64,000 nucleotides of DNA from Streptomyces albipurpureus (GTDB lineage: Bacteria; Actinomycetota; Actinomycetes; Streptomycetales; Streptomycetaceae), in assembly GCF_023701525.1 (NCBI RefSeq), contig NZ_JAMQAW010000008.1, positions 334,836-398,835 of the forward strand, in the 5' to 3' direction. This document shows, piece after piece, positions 1 to 8,740 of this stretch. Under the pieces are notes generated by a model that worked only from the letters and a program-made list of their open reading frames with translations, searched no databases and was not told the origin of the DNA. The stretch's first letter is position 1. Each line of letters starts with the position of its first letter. A program made the position numbers and the translations under genes.

Positions 1-1191
1 GGCGCGGTGGTGATCGACGCAGCGACCGGTGAGACGCTCGTCGAGGCGGCCGAGTACATCGGTGTGGCGACGAACAACGTCGCCGAGTACCGGGGCCTGG
101 TCGCCGGTCTCCGGGCCGCGCACGCGTTGGCACCCGACGCGACCGTGCACGTCCGGATGGACTCCAAGCTCGTCGTCGAGCAGATGTCCGGCCGTTGGAA
201 GATCAAGCACCCGGACATGAAACCGCTGGCGGCACAGGCGGCCCGGATCTTCCCGCCGTCGGCCGTCACCTACGAGTGGATGCCGCGGGCGCAGAACAAG
301 CACGCGGACCGCCTGGCCAACGAGGCGATGGACGCGGGCAAGCAGGGGCGGCAGTGGGAGCCCTCCCGCTCCACGGCCCAACTGGACGCGGCGGACAGCG
401 CGGCGGCCCGGGTGGTCGGGGACGCGGCGGCGGGCGCGGCGAAGGCGCGAGCGGCCCTAGCCGGGCAACCCACAGCGCCGGCGCCGGCCGACGAGTCCGA
501 ACAGAGCACCAGGACCGCACCTCCGGTCGGCTGGGCGGCATCCGCCGATCTCGGCGCACCCACCACCTTCGTCCTGCTCCGGCACGGTGAGACCGCGCTC
601 ACCCCGCAGAAGCGCTTCTCGGGCAGTGGCGGGAGCGATCCCGAACTCTCCGACGTGGGACGGCGCCAGGCCGACGCGGTGGCGACCGCGCTGCTGGCGC
701 GGGGCACGGTCCAGGAGATCGTCAGCTCCCCGCTGCAGCGCTGCCGGGAGACCGCCCAGGTGGTGGCCGCCCGATTGGGCCTTGATGTCCGCGTCGATGA
801 CGGCTTGCGCGAGACGGACTTCGGCGCCTGGGAGGGGCTGACCTTCGCTGAGGTCCAGCAGCGGTACGCCGACGATCTGACGGCCTGGCTCTCCTCCGCG
901 AAGGCGGCGCCGACGGGCGGTGGGGAGAGCTTCGCGACCGTCTCCCGCCGGATGGTGGCGGCGCGTGATCGTCTGCTGTCCCGGTACGCCGGTCGCACCG
1001 TGCTCGTGGTCAGCCATGTCACACCGATCAAGACCTTGGTCCGCCTGGCCCTTGGGGCACCGCCGGAGTCGTTGTTCCGGATGGAGCTCTCGGCCGCCTC
1101 GGTGTCGGCGGTGGCGTACTACGCGGACGGCAACGCGTCCGTCCGGCTGTTCAACGACACCTCGCATCTGCGGGGCCAGCAGAGCGACTGA
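1..1191 (+). CDS. Bifunctional RNase HI / histidine phosphatase (5' partial)
   Basis: The reading frame is open from the first base, so the true start lies upstream of the window. The N-terminal 110 or so residues are an RNase HI fold, with acidic catalytic positions in NVAEYRGL and RMDSKLVVEQ and a late ADRLANEAMD segment. A low-complexity Ala-rich linker follows (about residues 120-180). The C-terminal half is a histidine phosphatase of the CobC/phosphoglycerate-mutase type, with the phospho-acceptor motif LLRHGET and a second histidine in VVSHVTPIK. Such RNase HI-phosphatase fusions are characteristic of actinobacteria, where they degrade RNA in RNA-DNA hybrids and may carry out a cobalamin-pathway dephosphorylation. 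The domain assignment is direct from motifs; the physiological substrate of the phosphatase half is inferred from the family. It is convergent with the stress-protein gene that follows. Confidence 0.93.
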   Translation, partial: GAVVIDAATGETLVEAAEYIGVATNNVAEYRGLVAGLRAAHALAPDATVHVRMDSKLVVEQMSGRWKIKHPDMKPLAAQAARIFPPSAVTYEWMPRAQNKHADRLANEAMDAGKQGRQWEPSRSTAQLDAADSAAARVVGDAAAGAAKARAALAGQPTAPAPADESEQSTRTAPPVGWAASADLGAPTTFVLLRHGETALTPQKRFSGSGGSDPELSDVGRRQADAVATALLARGTVQEIVSSPLQRCRETAQVVAARLGLDVRVDDGLRETDFGAWEGLTFAEVQQRYADDLTAWLSSAKAAPTGGGESFATVSRRMVAARDRLLSRYAGRTVLVVSHVTPIKTLVRLALGAPPESLFRMELSAASVSAVAYYADGNASVRLFNDTSHLRGQQSD

Positions 1192-1213
1192 CGAGAGCGC
1201 GGGGCCTCGCCCG

Positions 1214-1762
1214 CTACGGCAGCGGTGCCGGTCCGGGTTCGGATCCCGGCGCTGGTCCCGGTGCCGGGGGCGGCCCTTCGCTCTGGGGCCCGGGCCCGGG
1301 TGGCGGGTGTTCGTCCACGGTCCCCGGCCACACCAGCAGTACGGGGCAGGGCGCGTGGTCCACGATGAACCGGCTCGCCGGGCCCAGACTGCGCGGGCCG
1401 GGGCGGGTGCGCTCCCCGTCCCTGGCGAGGACCAGCAGTTCGGCGCCCCCAGCGGCCGACACCACTTCCCGTTCGGGTCGGCCGGTGCGCTCCAGCCGGG
1501 CGCAGGGTCGGGCGAGACGGTCGGCCGCCGCCGTGAGGATCCGCTCGGCGGAGACGGCGGCGAGGGCCCGCAACCGCTCGCCCGGGTCCGGTGGGTGGTG
1601 CCCGCGCCCCAGCAATCCCGCGTACGCCCCTCGTGCCACGCCCGGCACCTCAGGGCCGGTGGTATGCAACAGCACCACATCGGTGTCATCGGGCGCGTAA
1701 CTGCGGACGGCATCCACACAGGCGGGCCAGGTGCCCTCGACGATCCAGGCGATGACGGTCAC
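1214..1762 (-). CDS. Universal stress protein (UspA-like)
   Basis: This protein of about 182 residues has the UspA-type layout: an N-terminal strand VTVIAWIVEGTW, a helical middle, ELLVLARDG, and a C-terminal glycine/serine loop followed by APCPVLLVWPG, the usual end of a USP domain. The tail after that is a Pro/Gly-rich extension. I chose the GTG at 1762 because GGAGAGG lies a good distance upstream and the family fold begins there. The longer frame to 1834 adds residues with no family support. It lies 41 bp downstream of the permease on the same strand, so the two may be co-transcribed. The nucleotide-binding motif is not clear enough to say whether it binds ATP. Confidence 0.75.
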   Translation of the reverse strand: MTVIAWIVEGTWPACVDAVRSYAPDDTDVVLLHTTGPEVPGVARGAYAGLLGRGHHPPDPGERLRALAAVSAERILTAAADRLARPCARLERTGRPEREVVSAAGGAELLVLARDGERTRPGPRSLGPASRFIVDHAPCPVLLVWPGTVDEHPPPGPGPQSEGPPPAPGPAPGSEPGPAPLP

Positions 1763-1803
1763 CGCGCACCCCTCTCCCGTACACCGTGAGACCACCCGGG
1801 TGT

Positions 1804-3096
1804 TCACACCCCGATGACGGCCAGCGACGCCCACAGTGCCAGCACGGAGACAACCAGTGCGGCAGGCACGGCGAGCAGCCCCAACCGAGTGAACTCGCCC
1901 AAGTCCACCTCACTGTCATGGTCCCGGACGATCCTGCGCCACAACAGGGTGGCGAGCGATCCCGCATAGGTGAGATTGGGGCCGATGTTCGCGCCCAGCA
2001 GCACCGCGAGTACGGCTCCGGGACCGGTCGGGGCGGTGAGCGGCAGCAGCACCAGCACGGCAGGCAGGTTGTTGATCACATTGGCGAGTACGGCGGCCAG
2101 TACGGCGATCGCGAACAGCGCTGCGAGGCCGGTGCCGTCCGGCATCACCTGGCCGAGGGCATCGGCGAGTCCATGGTCGACGACCGCGCGGACCACGATC
2201 CCCAGCGCCAGGACGAAGGCGAGGAACGGCAGCGCGGCTGAGCCGACGATGGCCTTGGGCGTGGTGCGGCGCCGGGCCAGGGCGCGTACGGCCAGTACGG
2301 CCGCGCCGGCGAACGCGGCCCAGGCGGGGTCGATGCCCAGGGCCGACGCGATGACGAAACCGGCCAGGGTGCCGATCACCGTGGCCAGCGCGAACACCGG
2401 CACCTGAGGGGTCTGCGCACTGTTGGGCGTGGCCGCGCCGGCGTTGAGGTCGGTGGCGAAGAAGCGCCTGAAGACGGCGTACTCCACGGCGATGGCGGCA
2501 AGCCACGGCAGGGCCATCAACGCGGCGAACCGGGTGAAGCTCAACCCACTGGCGGCGAACGCCAGGAGATTGGTGAGGTTGGAGACCGGCAGGAGCAGGG
2601 ATGCCGTGTTGGAGAGATGGGCGCAGGCGTAGATGTGCGGCTTGGGCCGGGCGCCCAACCTGGCGGCGGTGGCGAAGACCACCGGGGTCAGCAGGACGAT
2701 CGTGGCATCGAGACTGAGGACGGCGGTGATGGCCGACGCCATGAGGAACACCTGTGTCAGCAACCGCCGTGGCCGTCCCCGGGCGCCCCGGGCCATCCAC
2801 ACCCCGCAGGCCCTGAACAGCCCCTCGTCATCGCAGAGTTGGGCGAGAACGAGCACTGCCGCGAGGAACCCGATCACCGGTCCCAGCTGTTTGGCTTCGC
2901 TCAGCGCGTCATCCGGCGTGAGCAGCCCGGTGGCCACGGCGATCACGGCAGCCGGTACGGCGATGACGGCCTCGGGCCATCCCCAGGGCCGTACGACGGC
3001 GGAGACGAGTACGGCCACGAGCAGAAGGACGGCGAGTGCCGTGGCCAGGGAGCCGGTCAGGACTGTTCCCTTCGGGGCGGTGAGCCGGTGGGGCAC
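1804..3096 (-). CDS. SLC13/ArsB-like membrane permease
   Basis: This polytopic membrane protein of 430 residues has about 11-12 hydrophobic segments. The two halves each carry a helix-breaking Asn/Thr-rich stretch (LSNTASLLLPVSNLTNLLAF and NVINNLPAVLVLL...GANIGPNLTYAG). That is the hallmark of the ion-transporter superfamily containing ArsB, NhaD and citrate transporters. The substrate could be arsenite, an organic anion or sodium, and the sequence does not decide. It lies in core-looking DNA about 8 kb from the arsenic island and on the other side of the integrase, so it should not be counted as part of that island. The start is a GTG without a convincing ribosome site; a downstream start near the first helix is possible. 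Confidence 0.8.
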   Translation of the reverse strand: MPHRLTAPKGTVLTGSLATALAVLLLVAVLVSAVVRPWGWPEAVIAVPAAVIAVATGLLTPDDALSEAKQLGPVIGFLAAVLVLAQLCDDEGLFRACGVWMARGARGRPRRLLTQVFLMASAITAVLSLDATIVLLTPVVFATAARLGARPKPHIYACAHLSNTASLLLPVSNLTNLLAFAASGLSFTRFAALMALPWLAAIAVEYAVFRRFFATDLNAGAATPNSAQTPQVPVFALATVIGTLAGFVIASALGIDPAWAAFAGAAVLAVRALARRRTTPKAIVGSAALPFLAFVLALGIVVRAVVDHGLADALGQVMPDGTGLAALFAIAVLAAVLANVINNLPAVLVLLPLTAPTGPGAVLAVLLGANIGPNLTYAGSLATLLWRRIVRDHDSEVDLGEFTRLGLLAVPAALVVSVLALWASLAVIGV

Positions 3097-3482
3097 ATGG
3101 ATACGGGTGCTGCCTTGGACCTGACGGCGATCTCGACGGTGTCGGGGGCGCGGTCGGGCCTGTCGTCACAGGCTTATGCCACTTGGCGCGCGACCAGGGA
3201 GCCGTCTATCGCCCGCTGCGGGACTCGGGGAATCCGTCCCGGTGCCTGGGCAGCGCTCCTTGGCGCAGAGGTGGGGGTTGGACACATGGGGGAGTGTCCC
3301 AGAGCGCTGTCGGCATCGCCCTGGGACGCGGCAGTGTGCTCGCGGATCGCACGGCGGCGGACGTGTGTACCGAGCTGGACGTCCGGCCCATGCCTTTCCC
3401 TACCGTCGCTGCTCCGTCACCAGGGAAGGTTCAGCGCGGTTCAGCAAGGCCGGCGGCGGTTCGGCAAGTCCGTTCCTCGACC

Positions 3483-3527
3483 CGACCGGTGATGGCTCGA
3501 CCGGTGATGGCTCGGCCGGTGGCCGCT
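3483..3527. repeat. Three tandem 15-bp units
   Basis: Two identical copies of CGACCGGTGATGGCT (3483-3497 and 3498-3512) are followed by a diverged third (3513-3527). They lie just past the 3' end of the aldolase gene. The rest of the 3097-3537 gap holds no gene that I can support. Confidence 0.7.
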
Positions 3528-3537
3528 CGGCTCGGGG

Positions 3538-4155
3538 TCAGCCGCGCAGTGCGGCTGCCTCCGCCGCCAGGGACTCCACCCTGGACCAGTCCCCTGCCGC
3601 CAGTGCGTCCGCCGGCAGCATCCAGGTGCCGCCGACACAGCCCACATTGGGCAACGCCAGATAGGCCGGGGCCGAGGCGGCTGAGATTCCACCGGTCGGA
3701 CAGAAACGGGCTCCCGGCAGCGGGCCCCCGATGGACTTCAGATAGGCCGTGCCGCCGGCTGCCTCGGCCGGGAAGAACTTCATCTCACTCACCCCGCGTT
3801 CCAGCAGCGCCACCACCTCGGAGACCGTGGAGACTCCCGGGAGGAACGCCTGGCCCGATGACCTCATCGCGGCCAGCAGTTGATCGGTCCAGCCGGGGCT
3901 GACCAGAAAGCGCGCACCGGCCTCGGTCGCCGCCTTCACATGCTCCGCGGAGATCACCGTCCCCGCGCCCACCACCGCTTCCGGAACCTCGGCGGCGATG
4001 GCCCGGATGGCGTCGAGCGCGGCTGGTGTCCGCAGCGTCACCTCGATCGCGGGCAGCCCGCCCGCAACCAGGGCGCGGGCGAGCGGCACCGCGTCATCGG
4101 CGTCCTCGATGACGACAACGGGAATGACAGGCGCGAGATCAAGGACGGAGGTCAT
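3538..4155 (-). CDS. eda: KDPG / 4-hydroxy-2-oxoglutarate aldolase
   Basis: This class I aldolase has about 205 residues. It splits 2-keto-3-deoxy-6-phosphogluconate into pyruvate and glyceraldehyde-3-phosphate, or acts on the related hydroxy-oxoglutarate. The family landmarks are visible: the catalytic glutamate in LPAIEVTLRT, VVGAGTV, the SPG phosphate loop region, the Schiff-base lysine in EMKFFPAEAAGG, and FCPTGGI near the end. Length matches the family. The start at 4155 is preceded by GGGAGGGCAGGATGAGGGC; the frame extends upstream to 4215 but the extra residues are not family-like. It is a single-gene unit with an overlapping palindromic site directly upstream, which suggests sugar-acid control by an IclR- or GntR-type regulator. 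Confidence 0.92.
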   Translation of the reverse strand: MTSVLDLAPVIPVVVIEDADDAVPLARALVAGGLPAIEVTLRTPAALDAIRAIAAEVPEAVVGAGTVISAEHVKAATEAGARFLVSPGWTDQLLAAMRSSGQAFLPGVSTVSEVVALLERGVSEMKFFPAEAAGGTAYLKSIGGPLPGARFCPTGGISAASAPAYLALPNVGCVGGTWMLPADALAAGDWSRVESLAAEAAALRG

Positions 4156-4186
4156 GCCCTCATCCTGCCCTCCCTCTCGCACTCCA

Positions 4187-4213
4187 CGCAACGATCGTTG
4201 CGCATAGCGCAAC
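4187..4213. promoter_or_regulatory. Overlapping palindromes upstream of eda
   Basis: A perfect 16-bp palindrome CGCAACGATCGTTGCG (4187-4202) overlaps a second inverted repeat GTTGCGC-ATA-GCGCAAC (4197-4213). Both place GTTGCG/CGCAAC half-sites 30-60 bp upstream of the aldolase start, where an operator would act. The half-site resembles those bound by IclR-family regulators, but the regulator itself is not in the window. Confidence 0.6.
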
Positions 4214-4281
4214 ACCCGGGGAGGTGATCTCCATGACCGCCGGAGGGGGCGCCTTGGCTCTGCCTAGCGGTGACTCCCCGG

Positions 4282-5082
4282 CTAGTGGATCTCCGCGACC
4301 ACCACATCGAGCGCCCAAGGCCGCCCCGCCGCCGCGGGCGCCTCAGCCTCGACCGTGAAACCGAGATCCCGCAGAGTCTCCACCAGCGCGGCCGGCCCCT
4401 TGGGCTGAGCACCGGAAACCAGGAGGTCCCGCACGATCCGGCCCTTGGTCGCCTTGTTGAAGTGGCTCACCACCGAACGCTTCTCCACCCCGTCGACGAG
4501 CTGCGAGTGCAGCACCCGCACGGTCGCCGTACGCCCCGCCACCTCGCCCTTCGGCCTCCACGCCGAGGCATAGGCGGCCGAACGCAGATCCAGGACGAGC
4601 CCGCTCCCCGCCACCTCGGGCACAACCGACTCCATGGGGCCGCGCCAGTGAGTGGCAAGCGCCCCAAGACCCGGCAGCCTCACCCCCATCGAACAGCGAT
4701 ACGACGGAATCCGATCGCCCACCCGCACGGCTCCCCACAACCCCGAGAACACCAGCAGCGACCTGCGCGCCCGACGCTTGGCGTCCGGCTCCATCGTGGC
4801 GAGCCCCAACGCCTCGTACAGCACACCCGTGTAGATGTCCCCGGCCGGCCGGGTGCCCGCGGTCCGCAGCTCCGCGTTCTTGCCGAGCTCACCCCGCAGC
4901 CCATCGCTCAGCCCGAGGACCTGCTGTGCCTTGGCCTCATCGGCGACACAGAGTTCGACCAACTCGTCCAGCACCGCGGCACGTGCCTGCGCCAGGCCCG
5001 GCAACGACAGCGACTCCGGCTTCAGCGGAGCGCCGCGCCCGGAAGCGGCCTTCCCCTCCGACGGCGGCAACAGCACGAGCAC
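4282..5082 (-). CDS. yaaA: YaaA-family peroxide stress protein
   Basis: This protein of about 266 residues has the family-defining N-terminus VLVLLPPSEGK, and GVLYEALG and VGDRIPSYR further in. The E. coli member lowers intracellular iron and limits DNA damage during hydrogen peroxide stress and has a DNA-binding fold; the biochemical activity in actinomycetes is not established. I start at the GTG at 5082, which has GAGGAG seven bases upstream and gives the normal family length. The open frame runs much further upstream only because of high GC. It is divergent from the RNB nuclease gene, with a pyrimidine-rich spacer of about 210 bp between them. Confidence 0.9.
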   Translation of the reverse strand: MLVLLPPSEGKAASGRGAPLKPESLSLPGLAQARAAVLDELVELCVADEAKAQQVLGLSDGLRGELGKNAELRTAGTRPAGDIYTGVLYEALGLATMEPDAKRRARRSLLVFSGLWGAVRVGDRIPSYRCSMGVRLPGLGALATHWRGPMESVVPEVAGSGLVLDLRSAAYASAWRPKGEVAGRTATVRVLHSQLVDGVEKRSVVSHFNKATKGRIVRDLLVSGAQPKGPAALVETLRDLGFTVEAEAPAAAGRPWALDVVVAEIH

Positions 5083-5293
5083 GGACGTTCTCCTCACGGC
5101 GGGTACGGGGAAGGCGGGCAGCCGCCCCCGCGCCAGCGTACGCGCCGGGCCCCACCCGCCCACGACGACCACGCCACCCCGGGACCGCCCTCCCACCTGA
5201 CAGCCCCGCCCGCTTTCCTTCCCTCCGCCACTCCGCCCTTCCTTCTCTCCCTCCCGACATGCCGAGCACCCAAGCCCGCCATACGCTCGGTCC

Positions 5294-6724
5294 ATGCCCC
5301 GCCGCCCCCTGCACACCACCGGTCCGCCCGACGCACCACTCCAGACCGCGCTGCATGAGCTACGGACCCAACTCGGGGTACCGGAGGCCTTCCCACCCGA
5401 TGTGCTCACCGAGGCCGCCGCCGCGACCCCTCGGCTGCCGGAGACCGATGCCACCGACATCCCCTTCTTCACCATCGACCCACCGGGTTCCACCGACCTC
5501 GACCAGGCCATGCATCTCGCCCGCCACGGCCGGGGCTTTCGGGTGCACTACGCCATCGCCGATGTCGCCGCCTTCGTCACCCCCCAGGGGGCGGTGGACC
5601 GTGAGGCGCACCGCCGGGTGCAGACGCTCTACTTCCCCGACGGAAAGGTGCCGCTGCACCCACCGGTGCTCTCCGAGGCCGCGGCCAGCCTGCTACCGGG
5701 ACACACCGCGCCCGCGCTGCTCTGGCGGATCGATCTTGACGCCGGGGGCCGCGTCCACGACGCCGAGGTACGCAGGGCCCTCGTCCGGAGCCGAGCCAGG
5801 CTCGACTACGAGACCGCCCAGCAGCAGATCGACGCCGGCACCGCCGTGGAATCGCTCGCACTGCTGAAGGACATCGGCCTGCGTCGCGAGGAGTTGGAGC
5901 GCGAACGCGGCGGCATCTCCCTCAACGTTCCCGAACAGGAGATCACCGAACGGGACGGGCACTACGCGCTGCACTACCGCGCCCCGCGCCCCGCGGACGG
6001 CTGGAACGCCCAGATCTCCCTGCTCACCGGCATGGCGGCGGCCGACATCATGAAGAAGTCCGGCACCGGCGTCCTGCGTACCCTCCCCACCGCCCCGGAC
6101 GGCGCGGTCGCCCGCCTCCGCCGCTCGGCGAGGGCGCTGCGCATCGACTGGCCCCACCATGTCTCCTACGCCGACGTCGTACGCTCCCTCGACCCCCGCG
6201 AGGCCCGCCACGCCGCCTTCCTCCAGGAGTGCACGACCCTGCTACGCGGCGCCGGGTACAGCGTCTTCACCGGCGGCCGGCTGCCCTCCCCCGCCGTCCA
6301 TGCCGCGGTCGCCCACGAGTACACCCACTGCACCGCCCCACTGCGCCGTCTGGTGGACCGCTACGCCGGCGAGCTCTGCCTCGCGGCCTGCGCCGGTCAG
6401 GGCGTACCGGAATGGGTGCTGGAAGCGCTGGCGGACCTCCCCCGGGAGATGGCCGACGGTTCCCGGCGCGCCAACACGGTGGAGCGGGAGAGCGTGGACC
6501 TCGTCGAGGCCGCGCTGCTCAGCGATCGGGTCGGCGAGGAGTTCGACGCGATCGTGGTGGATGTCAGGGAGAACCAGCCCGCCGTTGGCACGGTCCATCT
6601 GACGGACCCCGCCGTGGTCGGCCGGATCGAAGGCGTCAGCGCCCTACCGCTCGGCGAACCCCTGCGAGTACGACTCATCCAGTCGGCCCCCGGTACGGCG
6701 AAGGTGCTGTTCGCCCCCGCCTGA
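5294..6724 (+). CDS. RNB-domain ribonuclease (RNase II/R family)
   Basis: This 476-residue protein is essentially an isolated RNB catalytic domain. The metal-binding aspartates lie in FFTIDPPGSTDLDQAM (about residues 57-72), and HYAIADVAAFV and YFPDGKVPLHP follow as in RNase II/R. It lacks the long cold-shock and S1 flanks of full-length RNase R, which is normal for the compact actinobacterial version. It should degrade RNA processively 3' to 5'. It lies directly upstream of rnpB in the same orientation; rnpB probably has its own promoter. No clear terminator is visible between the two. Confidence 0.9.
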   Translation: MPRRPLHTTGPPDAPLQTALHELRTQLGVPEAFPPDVLTEAAAATPRLPETDATDIPFFTIDPPGSTDLDQAMHLARHGRGFRVHYAIADVAAFVTPQGAVDREAHRRVQTLYFPDGKVPLHPPVLSEAAASLLPGHTAPALLWRIDLDAGGRVHDAEVRRALVRSRARLDYETAQQQIDAGTAVESLALLKDIGLRREELERERGGISLNVPEQEITERDGHYALHYRAPRPADGWNAQISLLTGMAAADIMKKSGTGVLRTLPTAPDGAVARLRRSARALRIDWPHHVSYADVVRSLDPREARHAAFLQECTTLLRGAGYSVFTGGRLPSPAVHAAVAHEYTHCTAPLRRLVDRYAGELCLAACAGQGVPEWVLEALADLPREMADGSRRANTVERESVDLVEAALLSDRVGEEFDAIVVDVRENQPAVGTVHLTDPAVVGRIEGVSALPLGEPLRVRLIQSAPGTAKVLFAPA

Positions 6725-6813
6725 CCGTCCGGAGGGCCCACTTTGCCGAAAAGGCCCGCGCGCCTCGGTCCAGGGCCCGACGACCGGGTCACGGCGGGTA
6801 CCATGGCGACCAC

Positions 6814-7234
6814 GGCAGACGAGCCGGGCGGACGGCCGCGTGAAGATCCTTCGGGTTCTTCCCGAGGAACGTCCGGGCTCCACAAGGCAGGGTGGTGGCT
6901 AACGGCCACCCGGGGTGACCCGCGGGACAGTGCCACAGAAAACAGACCGCCGGGGACCGTATCCGTACGGATCCCGGTAAGGGTGAAACGGTGGTGTAAG
7001 AGACCACCAGCGCTTGGGGTGACCCAGGCGGCTAGGTAAACCCCACCCGGAGCAAGGCCAAGAGGAGCGGCCGTAACAGGGCGCTCTGCGCGGACGTTCG
7101 AGGGTTGCCAGCCCGAGTCCGCGGGTAGGCCGCACGAGGCCGGTGGCAACACCGGCCCTAGATGGATGGCCGTCGCCCCGACGACCGCGAGGTCCCGGGG
7201 TACAGAACCCGGCGTACAGCCCGACTCGTCTGCC
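6814..7234 (+). ncRNA. rnpB: RNase P RNA (type A)
   Basis: This is the catalytic RNA of RNase P, which matures tRNA 5' ends. The conserved elements are all present in order: GAGGAACGTCCGGGCTCCAC (6870s), the GGTGAAACGGTGGTGTAAGAG segment shortened here to its core (about 6980-7005), and ACAGAACCCGGCGTACAG near the 3' end. The terminal helix P1 is formed by GGCAGACGAG (6814-6823) pairing with CTCGTCTGCC (about 7225-7234), which sets both ends to within a few bases. A possible -10 box (TACCAT) lies about 10 bp upstream of the 5' end. The mobile element begins shortly after the 3' end. Confidence 0.95.
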
Positions 7235-7427
7235 GGCACCACTTTGACCCTGGTCAGAGCGGTGTTCTGCTCTGCCCGACACCCATGGGGTCGAATCGGG
7301 GTCGAATCAGGTGCGCGGACCTTTCCACGGGTCCGGCCCACCCTCGCGCCGCGATGGTTAGCCTCGTTGCGTCGTTGAGTCTGGCACATCAGGGGCGGCC
7401 GGGGTCAAGCCCCTTCGCCGCCCGGTT
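7235..7427. other. Presumed attachment-site region between rnpB and the integrase
   Basis: No gene is visible. The stretch separates the last core feature (rnpB) from an integrase reading towards it, so the left chromosome-element junction should lie here or in the rnpB 3' end. A tandem GGTCGAATC pair around 7290-7310 could be an integrase arm site. No second copy of the rnpB 3' end was spotted in the window, so the attachment core cannot be defined. Confidence 0.4.
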
Positions 7428-8696
7428 TCACGCTGCGGCCCGCACCACGCGGTCGCGGATTGTGGTGAACAGGCCGCTGAAAGTGATCACCTTCACGCCC
7501 TCCACAGCCATAGGCGGATGCGCGTAGGTGTCCCACGTCTCGGAGAACTCCGCGTGCCGCGAGAGCGCCTGCACCGTCTTCGGATCATGTCGGCCGGAGG
7601 CCCCGAGCTGGGAGGTGTAGAAGTGCTTGAGATCGTGGTACCGAGTTCGCTCTGGTAGGCCGGCCAGTGTCACCGCCTCCCGGAATTTCTCGTTGAACCT
7701 TCCCCGGCGCATCGGCTTGCCATCCCGCGTGGTCACGATCAGCCCCTCGTCCGGCGGAGGGGCGTACCCTCGCCGCCGCCGCTTCATCTCGGCATCGCGG
7801 CCCACCGGCTCAGGCCCACTGAATCGGGTCCGGTGGGAGGCCAACTGCTGCGTCAAGAAACGGTCGACCGGCAGAGTCACCTTGCTGGCCTTGGTCTTCA
7901 GCTTCTTGGCCTGGCCGTTCTGCCGCTGCTCCGTCACGTAGAGGACGCTGTCGGCCCAGCCGACATCCTCCTCTCTCAGACCGAACGCCTCCCCTTCCCT
8001 GAATCCGGCGCACGCCGCGATCCAGATCAGGATCTCGTACCGCGGGGCGATTTCCCTCATCGCTGCTGCCAGGTTGGCGACTTGCTGCGGCAACAGCGAG
8101 ACTTTGACCCGAGGGTCGATCTCCGGCAACTCGATCCGGGATGTGATGTTGGCCGGAAGCGGAACATCGGAATCGATCATGTAGTTCATGAGGATGCGCC
8201 AGGTCTTGAATATCTGGACCGTGTAGTAGTCACCGATACCAGGTTTGTCGAGTAGATGGTCAACTAATGCCATCGTGTCCCGACGCTTCAGCGACTTGGC
8301 TTCCCGTCGTCCCGCGAAGGGGAGAATATGCACGCGGAGGTGGGTGTCATAAGTGTTGGTGGTGTTCTCGTTTTTCTTCCGCTTCTTTCGCCCTTCGATA
8401 AGTTCGTTGGCGAAGAACTCCAACTTCCTGATACCGATGTCGGGATCAATCCAGGTGCCAGTGCGTATGCTGGCGCGTACCTCGTCCAGATGGTCACGCG
8501 CTTCCTGCCACGTGACGAACATCGGCCGACGAGGCTTGCCGTTGGGGTCGGTGTAACGAGCCTGCCACTGCTGACCCCGGCCATGGTCAGCCGTCGGATG
8601 CTGAGGGTTCCTCTTGGTGCCGCACCTGCATGGCGCGTCTCCTGGCTTGGGATACTTCTTGTGCCATCTGTCGAACGGCGCGTCAGACTCTTTCAT
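7428..8696 (-). CDS. int: Tyrosine recombinase integrase
   Basis: This site-specific recombinase of about 422 residues integrates and excises the element. The N-terminal part carries the usual actinobacterial integrase arm/core-binding segments, including the GKPRRPMFVTWQEARDHL region. The catalytic domain shows the first arginine in ACAGFREGEAFGL, then RYHDLKHFY, where the canonical second arginine of HxLRH is a lysine, and finally the tyrosine in TWDTYAHP. The start at 8696 has GGAAGGGG just upstream; nine extra upstream residues in the frame are unlikely. It is transcribed towards rnpB and preceded by an excisionase-like gene, the standard layout of actinomycete integrative elements. Confidence 0.93.
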   Translation of the reverse strand: MKESDAPFDRWHKKYPKPGDAPCRCGTKRNPQHPTADHGRGQQWQARYTDPNGKPRRPMFVTWQEARDHLDEVRASIRTGTWIDPDIGIRKLEFFANELIEGRKKRKKNENTTNTYDTHLRVHILPFAGRREAKSLKRRDTMALVDHLLDKPGIGDYYTVQIFKTWRILMNYMIDSDVPLPANITSRIELPEIDPRVKVSLLPQQVANLAAAMREIAPRYEILIWIAACAGFREGEAFGLREEDVGWADSVLYVTEQRQNGQAKKLKTKASKVTLPVDRFLTQQLASHRTRFSGPEPVGRDAEMKRRRRGYAPPPDEGLIVTTRDGKPMRRGRFNEKFREAVTLAGLPERTRYHDLKHFYTSQLGASGRHDPKTVQALSRHAEFSETWDTYAHPPMAVEGVKVITFSGLFTTIRDRVVRAAA

Positions 8697-8740
8697 GGGC
8701 CCCTTCCATAATGGGGTCGGCACTTCCTCGGTCGGTGACG

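Noticed and set aside
270..1719. Long minus-strand frames opposite the RNase H/phosphatase gene
   Set aside because: They are antisense shadows of the high-GC gene, with no ribosome site, and rich in Arg/Pro/Ser as expected of out-of-frame GC-rich DNA.
4270..5358. Plus-strand 362-codon frame opposite the YaaA gene
   Set aside because: The composition is Pro/Arg/His-rich, it overlaps a clear family gene on the other strand, and no motif is visible.
7235..7427. A tRNA gene as integration target, suggested by GGTCGAATC repeats
   Set aside because: The T-loop-like strings are tandem and no acceptor stem or anticodon arm can be folded around either copy.
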